In this document: piece by piece, positions 1 to 5,393 of the stretch | Layout: each line of letters opens with the position of its first letter | How positions within the stretch are numbered: the first letter of the stretch is position 1 | Source: CBDTYW01 sp965364735 | GTDB lineage: Bacteria > Actinomycetota > Nitriliruptoria > Nitriliruptorales > Nitriliruptoraceae | DNA: 7,489 bases | Assembly (NCBI GenBank): GCA_965364735.1 | Contig: CBDTYW010000186.1 | Coordinates: forward strand, 1 to 7,489 | Direction of reading: 5' to 3' | Position numbers and translations under genes: made by a program | Notes under the pieces: model-generated | What the model saw: only the letters and a program-made list of their open reading frames with translations | Told to the model about the DNA's origin: nothing | The model's database searches: none

Positions 1-2
1 GC

Positions 3-323
3 TCCGTGCGTGGAGCCTCGTCGCCGTCCCGGCCGATCCCGCCACGCCCGACCCCGGGCAGCGGACCGACCCCGGCGTCGGCACCGGAGCGTTCTGCTGA
101 CCGCCCGGCCGACCGCCCATCCACACCGAGCACGCAGTCCGGATCAGGCCCGGCATCGTCCACACCGTCAACCAGCCCGCCGGCGACGCCTTCCCAGCCA
201 GCGGCCGACCCGGCTCCGTCCCGCTCCGCCGAAGAGCCGCTCTTCCCGCGGCGCACGCCGACGGACGAGGGCTCGCACGCGAATCGTCCGCGGACGTACC
301 GTCCAGGTTCCGGCGACAGCTGA
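3..323 (+). CDS. C-terminal part of a Pro/Ser/Thr-rich protein, cut by the left edge
   Basis: The frame is open from the left edge and ends at TGA 321-323, giving about 106 visible residues. They are dominated by Pro, Ser, Thr, Ala and Arg with no hydrophobic segment and no recognisable domain, so this is probably a disordered tail. The third codon positions are strongly G/C, as expected for coding DNA here. A GTG at 6-8 could be a start, but no Shine-Dalgarno sequence is visible and I think the frame continues upstream. In many actinobacteria the gene just before this tRNA-Ile encodes a DUF3566 membrane protein that follows gyrA and carries Pro/Ser-rich low-complexity sequence. That identity is only positional inference, because no DUF3566 domain is visible. 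An alternative Arg-rich frame at 10-444 runs into the tRNA and is not believable. Confidence 0.45.
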   Translation, partial: SVRGASSPSRPIPPRPTPGSGPTPASAPERSADRPADRPSTPSTQSGSGPASSTPSTSPPATPSQPAADPAPSRSAEEPLFPRRTPTDEGSHANRPRTYRPGSGDS

Positions 324-408
324 AACCCCGAATCCCGTTGTGGCGTGCAGATCGGTACGCTCTGCCGCCGCGCGACCTGCACGTCTGGGTCGTGCACCTG
401 CAAGACCC

Positions 409-485
<77 letters not shown>

Positions 486-571
486 CCGCTCACGTCGTGA
501 CCGCCTCGCAGGCGCTCGACGGGAGCGGGTTCGCGGATCACGGGATCCGGACGGCATCGATGGGAGTCGAC

Positions 572-697
572 GTGAAGTCCAAGGGTGGCATCCTCGTCCT
601 GCTCGCAGCTGCGGCTGCTGGCGTGTTCGTGTTCCTGCAGAAGAAGCGCGAGCAGGAGCTCGACGAAGCTCTCTGGGAAGAGCCCCGCTCGCTCTGA
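572..697 (+). CDS. DLW-39 family micro-protein (41 aa, single membrane segment)
   Basis: I chose the GTG at 572 because GGGAG (562-566) lies five bases upstream. An in-frame ATG at 560 overlaps that ribosome-binding site and has no good one of its own. The 41-aa product begins with a short basic stretch (KSK), then has a hydrophobic Ala/Leu/Val helix at residues 7-22. A charged tail follows (QKKREQELDEALWEEP). The size, the membrane helix, and the acidic tail ending in an LW-E motif match the actinobacterial DLW-39 family, which usually follows the tRNA-Ile/tRNA-Ala pair after gyrA. No biochemical function is known to me for this family. It is probably membrane-inserted. A small hairpin and a strong terminator-like hairpin follow within 65 bp. 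Confidence 0.8.
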   Translation: MKSKGGILVLLAAAAAGVFVFLQKKREQELDEALWEEPRSL

Positions 698-703
698 CGA
701 GCG

Positions 704-719
704 CGCTCCGCACGGAGCG
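704..719 (+). other. Small hairpin after the DLW-39 stop codon
   Basis: CGCTCC (704-709) pairs with GGAGCG (714-719) across a 4-nt loop, starting 7 nt after the stop codon at 697. No T-tract follows. It may protect the 3' end of the transcript or help termination together with the larger hairpin at 732-758. Confidence 0.3.
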
Positions 720-731
720 ATCAGATCTTGA

Positions 732-758
732 CGGCCCGGCGCACTTTGCGCCGGGCCG
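732..758 (+). terminator. Strong hairpin, likely terminator of the tRNA-Ile/DLW-39 unit
   Basis: CGGCCCGGCGCA (732-743) pairs perfectly with the complementary arm at 747-758 around a CTT loop, giving a 12-bp GC-rich stem. Only a weak T-containing tail follows (CGTCTGTGT). Tail-poor hairpins of this type are common at actinobacterial gene ends. It lies 35 bp after the micro-protein stop. Confidence 0.65.
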
Positions 759-887
759 CGTCTGTGTCCCGCGGCCGCACTTGGTCCAGGCGTCTGCCTC
801 TCCGCGGCACCGATCTGACGGAGAGCGGTCGCTTGGTCCCTCCACAGGGCGAGGGGCCACGCAGCGCTGGTGTTTCACTCTCCGGAG

Positions 888-1026
888 TTGTCCACAGCAC
901 CGACGGTGATCTCTGGACCAGAGGTCGAGTGTTGTCCACACACTGTGGGTGAGAACGCCACGATCTGTGGACAACTCATCCCGAATCGCGACCGGAACTA
1001 CACAGGTGTGTGTGGCTTGTGGACAA
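888..1026. other. Cluster of DnaA boxes, candidate origin or DnaA-binding locus
   Basis: The 9-mer TTGTCCACA, the GC-rich actinobacterial form of the DnaA box, occurs exactly four times: plus strand at 888-896 and 932-940, minus strand (TGTGGACAA) at 966-974 and 1018-1026. The two reverse boxes share the 13-mer TGTGGACAACTCA, and the first forward box matches 12 bases of its complement. Weaker candidates are TCTGGACCA (912-920, two mismatches, inside the dyad TCTGG-A-CCAGA) and TGTGGGTGA (944-952, three mismatches), which forms a head-to-head pair with the 932 box. Left-hand boxes point right and right-hand boxes point left. No dnaA or dnaN gene and no clear AT-rich unwinding element lie in the window. 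It could therefore be oriC, part of a split oriC, or a titration or regulatory cluster. Confidence 0.75.
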
Positions 1027-1232
1027 CTCAACCTCCACTTGAAGGTTCAGGCACAGGCGTCTCCACCGGCCGCAGCCGGGAAACGACATCCGTGGAACAC
1101 CAACGCGCAGCGTCAGAGATGACGGTGCACAGGCTTCTCGGGCGTGCTGTCGGCAGCGATGCCCGACCGTTGAGCGATCCAGCCCCACACGCCGACCGCT
1201 GGTTGGTCCGGCGGTTGAGCCCGGGAACGACA

Positions 1233-1260
1233 GAACCCGCCGCGAGGTCGCGGCGGGTTC
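1233..1260 (-). terminator. Terminator hairpin of the acyl-CoA reductase gene
   Basis: Arms 1233-1244 (GAACCCGCCGCG) and 1249-1260 pair perfectly over 12 bp around an AGGT loop. The hairpin begins 22 nt beyond the TAG stop of the minus-strand gene. Beyond it, the minus strand reads TGTCGTTCCC, a weak T-rich tail. It separates the transcription unit from the DnaA-box region. Confidence 0.75.
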
Positions 1261-1282
1261 CGTCAGAGACCGACAGGCTGGC

Positions 1283-3289
1283 CTACCAGTGCACGCCCTT
1301 GAGGAGGTGCGCGAAGGCGACGCCCTCGTTGGAGGCCTTGTCGACGTCGCGGCCCTCGGAGTCCTTGCCCTTCTTCGCCGCCGTGGAGTCCGGGAAGATC
1401 CGGTAGGCCTGGTGCAGCACCTGGTCCATCATCTTCGGCGCCACCGCGTAGAAGACCTGACCGAAGTTGCCCAGCCCCGTCGCGACCTTCTTGGGCTTGT
1501 TGACCATCGCGTTGCAGACCATCTCCGCGGCCTCGACCGGGCTGAGGGTCGGGAAGTGGTCGTACATCTTCGTCGGCGCGATCATGTCCGTGCGCACCAG
1601 CGGCATGTAGACGGTGGTGATGTGGATCCCGTCGTCGATGACCTCAGAGGCGATGCAGCGCGAGAACGCGTCGAGCGCGGACTTCGACGCCACGTAGGCC
1701 GAGAAGCGCGGGGTGTTGGTCTGCACGCCGATCGAGGACACGTTGATGATCTGGCCGCGCTTGGCCTGCGTCATCGACGGCAGTAGCCCGAGGATGAGCT
1801 TCAACGCCCCGAAGTAGTTGATCTGCATCGTCCGCTCGAAGTCGTGGAAGCGGTCGTAGCTGAGCTTCACGGAGCGGCGGATCGAGCGGCCGGCGTTGTT
1901 GATGATGACGTGTGGCGGGCCGTGACGTTCGACGACCTCACGGGCGAGCCGCTCGACGTCCTCGAGGTCCGACATGTCACACGGCTCGACCGACGCGGTC
2001 CCGCCGCGCGCCTCGATGGTCGCCTGGACCTCCTCGAGCTTCGAGCGGGTCCGCGACACGAGGATCACGTGCGCGCCCGCGTCCGCTGCCATGTAGGAGA
2101 CCTCGAGGCCGATCCCGGCCGACGCGCCGGTGACGAGCACCGTCTTGCCGTCGATGGATCCGCGCAGCGAGCGGTCCTTGTAGAGGTCCTCGTCGAGGTG
2201 GCGCTCCCAGTGGTCCCAGAGCTTCCATGCGTAGGACTCGAGCGGCGGCACCTCGATCCCGGAGCCAGCGAGCGCGAGGTCGGTGTTGACCCGGGTGTAG
2301 GTGGTCGGCCAGTCGATGTACTTGAACGTCTCGCGCGGGATCCCGAGGTCGCCGAGCATGGCGTCCATGCCCTTCTTGACCGGCGGGAGGTTCGCGATCA
2401 TGCTGCGGACGCCCTTGGGGACGAGCCCGACCGCACCCTGGTCGATGCGCATCGTGAACGACGGGGCGTGGGCGGCGTCCGCGAACAGGTTCATGGTCGC
2501 GCCGACCGACAGCGGGTCCTTGTCCGTGAGGTGGAAGACCTTGTTGTCGAAGCCCTTGTCCTCGAGGTGGATGATGTGGTCCATCGCGTCGGCGATGAAG
2601 TCGACGGGGACGATGTTGATCTTCTGACCCTCGAGCCCGACCAGCGGCATCCACTTCGGGAACATCCCGCGGACCTTCTGGATCATCTTGAAGAAGTAGT
2701 ACGGCCCGTCGATCTTGTCGATCACGCCGGTCTCGGAGTCCCCGACGACGATGCCCGGGCGGTAGACGCGCCACGGGACCTTCGACATGTCGCGCGCGAC
2801 GCCCTCGGAGTCGTGCTTGGTCGAGAAGTACGGGTTGTCGAGACCGGTGGCCTCGTCGAACATGTCCTCGGTGAACTGTCCGCGGTAGCGCCCAGCGGCC
2901 GCGATCGACGAGACGTGGTGGAAGCGCGTCGGTCGGATCTTGTTGACGACCTGGGTGACGTGGCGCGTCCCCTCGACGTTGGACTGCTGCTGCGACTCCG
3001 CGGAGGCGGTGAGGTCGTAGATCGCGGCGAGATGCACGACGTGGTCGATGTTGCCCTTGAGCTCCGCGAGCACCTCGGTGCTCAGCCCGAGGTTCTTCGC
3101 GCCGAGGTCACCGACCACGGGAACCACGCGCTTGGCGGTCGTGCCCCAGCGCTCCTTGGTGAGCTGCTTGAGCTTGTCCTCGGAACCCTCGCGCACCAGG
3201 CAGTGCACCACCGAACCCTTGCGCTTCAGCAGGCGCTCGACGAGGTGCCCCCCGATGAACCCTGTGGCTCCTGTGACGAAGTACTGCAT
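1283..3289 (-). CDS. Two-domain fatty acyl-CoA reductase (alcohol-forming, Maqu_2507/AcrA1 type)
   Basis: This 668-aa protein probably reduces long-chain fatty acyl-CoA (or acyl-ACP) with NADPH, through the aldehyde, to a fatty alcohol for wax-ester or other alcohol lipids. The N-terminal extended-SDR domain (about 1-370) has the nucleotide motif TGATGFIG (6-13), S127/S128 and YFSTK (Y154, K158). The C-terminal classical SDR domain (about 380-640) has TGASAGIG (387-394), NNAG (464-467), N491, S519 and Y532-x3-K536. From memory, the family signatures DGPYYFFKMIQK, INIVPVDF, NLPPVK, GRSIRRS and DRFHDFERTMQ match the characterised Marinobacter enzyme closely. The length also fits (about 660 aa; mycobacterial AcrA1 about 650). 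The C-terminal half resembles Acinetobacter Acr1, so it likely does the acyl-CoA step and the N-terminal half the aldehyde step (inference). I chose ATG 3287-3289 because GGGAG lies six bases upstream; an in-frame start 48 bp earlier lacks this. All key residues look intact. The substrate cannot be told from sequence. Confidence 0.93.
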   Translation of the reverse strand: MQYFVTGATGFIGGHLVERLLKRKGSVVHCLVREGSEDKLKQLTKERWGTTAKRVVPVVGDLGAKNLGLSTEVLAELKGNIDHVVHLAAIYDLTASAESQQQSNVEGTRHVTQVVNKIRPTRFHHVSSIAAAGRYRGQFTEDMFDEATGLDNPYFSTKHDSEGVARDMSKVPWRVYRPGIVVGDSETGVIDKIDGPYYFFKMIQKVRGMFPKWMPLVGLEGQKINIVPVDFIADAMDHIIHLEDKGFDNKVFHLTDKDPLSVGATMNLFADAAHAPSFTMRIDQGAVGLVPKGVRSMIANLPPVKKGMDAMLGDLGIPRETFKYIDWPTTYTRVNTDLALAGSGIEVPPLESYAWKLWDHWERHLDEDLYKDRSLRGSIDGKTVLVTGASAGIGLEVSYMAADAGAHVILVSRTRSKLEEVQATIEARGGTASVEPCDMSDLEDVERLAREVVERHGPPHVIINNAGRSIRRSVKLSYDRFHDFERTMQINYFGALKLILGLLPSMTQAKRGQIINVSSIGVQTNTPRFSAYVASKSALDAFSRCIASEVIDDGIHITTVYMPLVRTDMIAPTKMYDHFPTLSPVEAAEMVCNAMVNKPKKVATGLGNFGQVFYAVAPKMMDQVLHQAYRIFPDSTAAKKGKDSEGRDVDKASNEGVAFAHLLKGVHW

Positions 3290-3367
3290 GCGTTGCTCCC
3301 GCTCGAAACTCAGGCGATCGGTTCGAAGACCATGCACCGGGACGACCGCGTCCCCGGCTGTTCGGTG

Positions 3368-3392
3368 AGGCTAACGACGCCGTGGTCCCACG
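3368..3392 (-). promoter_or_regulatory. Candidate promoter and operator of the acyl-CoA reductase gene
   Basis: On the minus strand a TAGCCT -10-like hexamer (3368-3373) is preceded, after seven bases, by the perfect dyad CGTGG-GA-CCACG (3381-3392), which would overlap the spacer and the -35 region. No good -35 hexamer is visible. A transcript from here would have a leader of about 70 nt. The dyad could be a repressor or activator site, but no regulator gene is adjacent. Confidence 0.3.
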
Positions 3393-3428
3393 TCCCGGCG
3401 ACCACGCAGCCTGACGGCGCGGCCGGCG

Positions 3429-3713
3429 TCAGCTCGGCGCGAACGTCCGTGCGTCGGCGCGCGTTCGGAGCCGGTGAACCGCGACAGCGGCGTGCTCGGG
3501 TCGCGCGAGGAGCTCCGCGTACTCGCGGGCAAGCACCGCGGCGACCTCGGCGCGGAACGTGGCGACGTCGGGGTTGGCCCAGCCCGCTCGGTGCCAGATC
3601 GCGTCGAGCTCGACGTGGTGCGCCCCGGTCGCCTCCGCGATCGCCGTCGCCAGCGTCGACTTCCCCGATCCGGAGTTGCCGACGATGCTCCAGCGCCGCG
3701 GCGTGTTCGTCAT
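3429..3713 (-). CDS. Shortened FlaR-type P-loop nucleotide kinase (94 aa, centre missing)
   Basis: The N-terminus carries a Walker A motif GNSGSGKST (residues 12-20), followed by a segment typical of the adenylate-kinase-like FlaR (DNA topology modulation) family: HHVELDAIWHRAGW. Those proteins are usually about 170-180 aa; this one is 94. The last 32 residues (REYAELLARPEHAAV...HRLRTRADARTF) resemble the usual C-terminus of the family (arginine-led helix, then V-RLRS-rr-v). The middle of the fold appears to be missing in frame between about residues 60 and 63. That includes the expected DGNY-like segment, the VWLDLP-like strand and the lid arginines. It is either a decayed gene or a minimal P-loop protein, and kinase activity seems unlikely. 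ATG 3711-3713 has only a weak ribosome-binding site but overlaps the stop of a small upstream ORF. It lies 139 bp upstream of the reductase gene on the same strand. Substrate unknown. Confidence 0.65.
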   Translation of the reverse strand: MTNTPRRWSIVGNSGSGKSTLATAIAEATGAHHVELDAIWHRAGWANPDVATFRAEVAAVLAREYAELLARPEHAAVAVHRLRTRADARTFAPS

Positions 3714-3757
3714 CCCGCTGGGGCCAGGAGCCGAAGGTCGCGGCAGTCGGTGCGCAT
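3710..3757 (-). CDS. Possible 15-codon upstream ORF coupled to the P-loop gene
   Basis: ATG 3755-3757 has a strong Shine-Dalgarno sequence, GAGGGG (3763-3768), five bases upstream. It reads MRTDCRDLRLLAPAG and stops at TGA 3710-3712, which overlaps the ATG of the next gene as ATGA. The following gene has a poor ribosome-binding site of its own, so ribosomes finishing here may re-initiate on it. It could be a coupling or attenuating leader peptide, or chance. No homology is recognised. Confidence 0.35.
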   Translation of the reverse strand: MRTDCRDLRLLAPAG

Positions 3758-3791
3758 CGTGACCCCTCGTCGGTCTGCCAGCAGTTCTGGC

Positions 3792-3807
3792 TGATCTGAC
3801 ACGATCA
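3792..3807. promoter_or_regulatory. Operator-like inverted repeat TGATC-N6-GATCA
   Basis: Half-sites TGATC (3792-3796) and GATCA (3803-3807) flank six bases in the intergenic space between the leftward P-loop gene and the rightward tRNA-Ala. The position suits an operator for the leftward unit. On the minus strand TTGATC (3803-3808) could serve as a -35, but no convincing -10 follows at the right spacing. Confidence 0.25.
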
Positions 3808-3875
3808 ATGGTCTATCGGCTTCCCGCGGCCGGTGCCACCGATCGCCGCGAGTACGCACCCGACCGAGTCGTGCG

Positions 3876-3881
3876 TATCCT
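3876..3881 (+). promoter_or_regulatory. Candidate -10 element for tRNA-Ala
   Basis: TATCCT fits the TANNNT actinobacterial -10 and ends 10 bp before the mature 5' end of the tRNA, placing the transcription start a few bases before the gene. No clear -35 is visible at 17-19 bp spacing. Confidence 0.35.
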
Positions 3882-3891
3882 TGGCCGCGTA

Positions 3892-3964
3892 GGGCCTGTA
3901 GCTCAGTTGGCAGAGCGCTGCCTTTGCAAGGCAGATGTCAGGAGTTCGATTCTCCTCAGGTCCA
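3892..3964 (+). tRNA. tRNA-Ala (anticodon UGC), CCA not encoded
   Basis: The acceptor arm GGGCCTG (3892-3898) pairs with CAGGTCC (3957-3963), with a single G3-U70 wobble, the identity element of alanine tRNAs. The anticodon stem CTGCC/GGCAG (3918-3922/3930-3934) holds the loop TTTGCAA, with anticodon TGC at 3925-3927. The T-loop is TTCGATT and the discriminator is A3964. The next bases are CTT, so the CCA end must be added enzymatically, unlike the tRNA-Ile of this window. Confidence 0.97.
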
Positions 3965-4050
3965 CTTCCGCGCCTTCTCGACTGGTCGTTCGTCGCTGCG
4001 CTCCTCAGCATGCGGGCTGGATCGGGGTCCACCGAGGACAAGGCACCGGG

Positions 4051-4716
4051 ATGCGGATCGGGATCATCGGGACGGGCGTCGTCGGACGCACGTTGGCGGA
4101 GGGGTTCGATCGCGCGGGGCACGACGTGGTGATCGGGACGCGGGATCCGGTGTCGACCCGGGACCGGATCGACGAGGGGCAGTCCTACGGGTCGTGGAAC
4201 GCGATGCATCCCGGGGTGGGGCTTGCGACGTTCGCCGAGGCCGCCGCGGGAGCTGAGGTGGTCGTCAACGCCGCCAACGGGCTCAAGACGCTCGAGATCC
4301 TCGGTCATGCCGGGGCCGAGAACCTTGCCGGCAAGCCGCTGATCGACACGTCGAACAGCCTCGACTTCTCCAACGGCTTCCCGCCGGCGATGGGCGTCAC
4401 GGACGCGTTGTCGCTCGCGGAGCAGGTGCAGGCGGCGTTCCCGGACGCGCGCGTCGTGAAGACCCTCAACACCATGGCGGCCGCGGTCATGATCGCCCCG
4501 GACATCGTCGGCGACGGCGATCACACGATCTTCCTGTCCGGTGACGACGAGGGCGCCAAGGCCACCGTCGCCGGGCTCCTGGGCGAGCTCGGATGGACCG
4601 ACATCCTCGATCTGGGCGACATCACGACCGCTCGTGGGCCCGAGATGCTGCTCCCGCTCTGGATGCGGACGTTGAGCGCTGTCGGCGGGACCTTCCAGAT
4701 CAAGATCGTCCGCTGA
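4051..4716 (+). CDS. NADP-binding oxidoreductase of the F420-dependent NADP reductase type
   Basis: The 221-aa protein starts at ATG 4051, with AAGG (4040-4043) seven bases upstream. The open frame that extends further left runs through the tRNA gene and is not real. A Rossmann motif GTGVVG (7-12) at the extreme N-terminus is followed by GTRDP (29-33), whose Thr-Arg pair typically binds the 2'-phosphate of NADP. Family features continue with VVKTLNTM (135-142), SGDDEGAK (163-170), and a segment at 188-200 of the form DLGDITTARGPEM. This is the layout of the NADPH:F420 oxidoreductase (Fno) fold, PF03807. True Fno transfers hydride between NADPH and coenzyme F420, but many actinobacterial members of this size are uncharacterised, so the electron partner is uncertain. 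It follows tRNA-Ala by 86 bp and ends 67 bp before the next gene. Confidence 0.8.
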   Translation: MRIGIIGTGVVGRTLAEGFDRAGHDVVIGTRDPVSTRDRIDEGQSYGSWNAMHPGVGLATFAEAAAGAEVVVNAANGLKTLEILGHAGAENLAGKPLIDTSNSLDFSNGFPPAMGVTDALSLAEQVQAAFPDARVVKTLNTMAAAVMIAPDIVGDGDHTIFLSGDDEGAKATVAGLLGELGWTDILDLGDITTARGPEMLLPLWMRTLSAVGGTFQIKIVR

Positions 4717-4743
4717 CGGTCATCGCGGGCGGGGTCGTACCCT
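4713..4743 (+). promoter_or_regulatory. Candidate promoter for the small Zn-ribbon membrane protein
   Basis: CTGACG (4713-4718), overlapping the stop codon of the preceding gene, resembles a -35. TACCCT (4738-4743) fits TANNNT after a 19-bp spacer. A start near 4750 would give a leader of about 35 nt. The -10 lies inside the loop of the 4723-4768 inverted repeat. Confidence 0.35.
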
Positions 4744-4768
4744 TCGAGGACGATCTGACCGCCCGCGA
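4723..4768 (+). repeat. Inverted repeat between oxidoreductase and Zn-ribbon genes
   Basis: TCGCGGGCGG (4723-4732) is exactly complementary to CCGCCCGCGA (4759-4768), with 26 nt between. The right arm ends five bases before the GAGG ribosome-binding site (4773-4776) of the next gene. If transcription starts upstream, this stem could end the first transcript or shield the second site. Confidence 0.45.
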
Positions 4769-4783
4769 CGACGAGGACCTGTG

Positions 4784-5107
4784 ATGCGGATCATCGTCTC
4801 GCTCGTCGCCGTGATGTTCGCGCTGATCATCGGGGCGTCGTTCGGCTTCAAGTACATCTTCGCCCCGCTGCTCGGGCTGATGATCTACCGCTGGGGGATC
4901 GCGTCGATGCGGTCGTTCGCGTCCGGCAGCGGCTCGGGGATGATCAGCGACACCGGTGAGCCCATGCCGCTGGCCGCCGACGAGCGGACGCTCTACTGGT
5001 GCGAGACGTGTGGCACCGAGCTGCTCCTGCTCGTCCGCGGCAGCGGGAACCCGCCCCGGCACTGCGCCGAGCGCATGCACGAGCGGGCCGAGATCGGGAC
5101 CGCCTGA
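4784..5107 (+). CDS. Small membrane protein with a C-terminal CxxC...HC zinc-ribbon-like motif
   Basis: I chose ATG 4784 (107 aa) because GAGG (4773-4776) is seven bases upstream; the GTG three bases earlier is less well spaced. Residues 3-35 are strongly hydrophobic, giving one long or two short membrane helices (VSLVAVMFALIIGASFGF, then IFAPLLGLMIY). A Gly/Ser-rich linker (46-53) leads to a soluble tail with C73-x2-C76 and H93-C94. The pattern WCETCGTE...PRHCAERM resembles a small metal-binding knuckle of the desulfoferrodoxin N-terminal or rubredoxin-like kind, probably holding Zn or Fe. I do not recognise a named family and no function can be assigned. It converges with the FmdB-type gene 30 bp away, which also encodes a four-ligand metal ribbon. 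Confidence 0.75.
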   Translation: MRIIVSLVAVMFALIIGASFGFKYIFAPLLGLMIYRWGIASMRSFASGSGSGMISDTGEPMPLAADERTLYWCETCGTELLLLVRGSGNPPRHCAERMHERAEIGTA

Positions 5108-5112
5108 GCGCG

Positions 5113-5128
5113 TCCACCATGCGGTGGA
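5113..5128. terminator. Possible bidirectional hairpin between convergent genes
   Basis: TCCACC (5113-5118) pairs with GGTGGA (5123-5128) around ATGC, in the 30-bp space between two converging stop codons. No T-tract is present on either side. It could block read-through in both directions, but it is short. Confidence 0.35.
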
Positions 5129-5137
5129 TGATGTGGC

Positions 5138-5392
5138 TCAGCCGCCGTCGCCCATGCGCTCGGCCGTCTCCTTGACCGTCTTGAAGTCGCCGCGGGTGGG
5201 GCGGTCGGGGACCATCGAGTCGGTGCCGCCGAAGCCCCAAGCGTTCAGCGCGACGCCGATGCGGGAGAACGCACGCCGGACGTCGCCGTTCGCGCACGAC
5301 GGGCACGGGCCTGGGGCGTCGGCGCGCGAGTGCGGCAGGAGCAGGTCGAAGCGGTGCTCGCAGCCTCGGCAGACGTACTCGTACACCGGCAC
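5138..5392 (-). CDS. FmdB-family zinc ribbon protein
   Basis: This 84-aa protein starts MPVYEYVCRGC, the classic opening of the FmdB / CxxC_CxxC_SSSS family (PF09723). Cysteine pairs C8-x2-C11 and C30-x2-C33 form a four-cysteine zinc ribbon. The rest is polar and probably flexible. The family name derives from a putative regulator of formamidase genes, but the molecular role of most members is unknown. The GTG start (5390-5392) lies one base after the crgA stop codon and has no good ribosome-binding site, which points to translational coupling with crgA. It is cytoplasmic, with no signal peptide or membrane segment. Confidence 0.88.
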   Translation of the reverse strand: MPVYEYVCRGCEHRFDLLLPHSRADAPGPCPSCANGDVRRAFSRIGVALNAWGFGGTDSMVPDRPTRGDFKTVKETAERMGDGG

Positions 5393-5393
5393 G

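Larger units (their letters stand above)
698..1282. other. Gene-free region with hairpins and a DnaA-box cluster
   Basis: I see no credible gene in these 585 bp. Long open frames exist on both strands, but they are Arg/Ser-rich, lack ribosome-binding sites and cross neighbouring features. The content in order is: a 6-bp hairpin (704-719), a 12-bp hairpin (732-758), a DnaA-box cluster (888-1026), an unremarkable stretch (1031-1232), and the terminator hairpin of the minus-strand reductase gene (1233-1260). The 866-1050 part looks clearly less GC-rich than its surroundings by eye, although it contains no strongly AT-rich run. Confidence 0.8.

Noticed and set aside
338..361. Promoter for tRNA-Ile (TTGTGG ... 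TACGCT)
   Set aside because: The hexamers are only 12 bp apart and the -10 would lie almost 50 bp before the tRNA, so I cannot support it.
698..1282. CRISPR array or mobile element in the gene-free stretch
   Set aside because: The repeated 9-13-mers are DnaA boxes in both orientations with irregular spacing. There are no regular repeat-spacer units, no transposase and no terminal inverted repeats.
870..1406. A 178-codon open frame on the plus strand
   Set aside because: It covers the DnaA-box cluster and a terminator hairpin, then runs into the antisense of the reductase gene. There is no ribosome-binding site and the composition is Ser/Arg-rich.
1844..3799. A 651-codon open frame on the plus strand
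   Set aside because: It is exactly antisense to the acyl-CoA reductase and P-loop genes. Its composition is Val/Asp/Arg/Glu/Leu-rich, as expected from the opposite strand of high-GC coding DNA, and it shows no domain or ribosome-binding site.
3808..4050. N-terminal extension of the F420-type oxidoreductase
   Set aside because: The extension would run through the tRNA-Ala gene. The Rossmann motif starts right after ATG 4051, which has its own ribosome-binding site.
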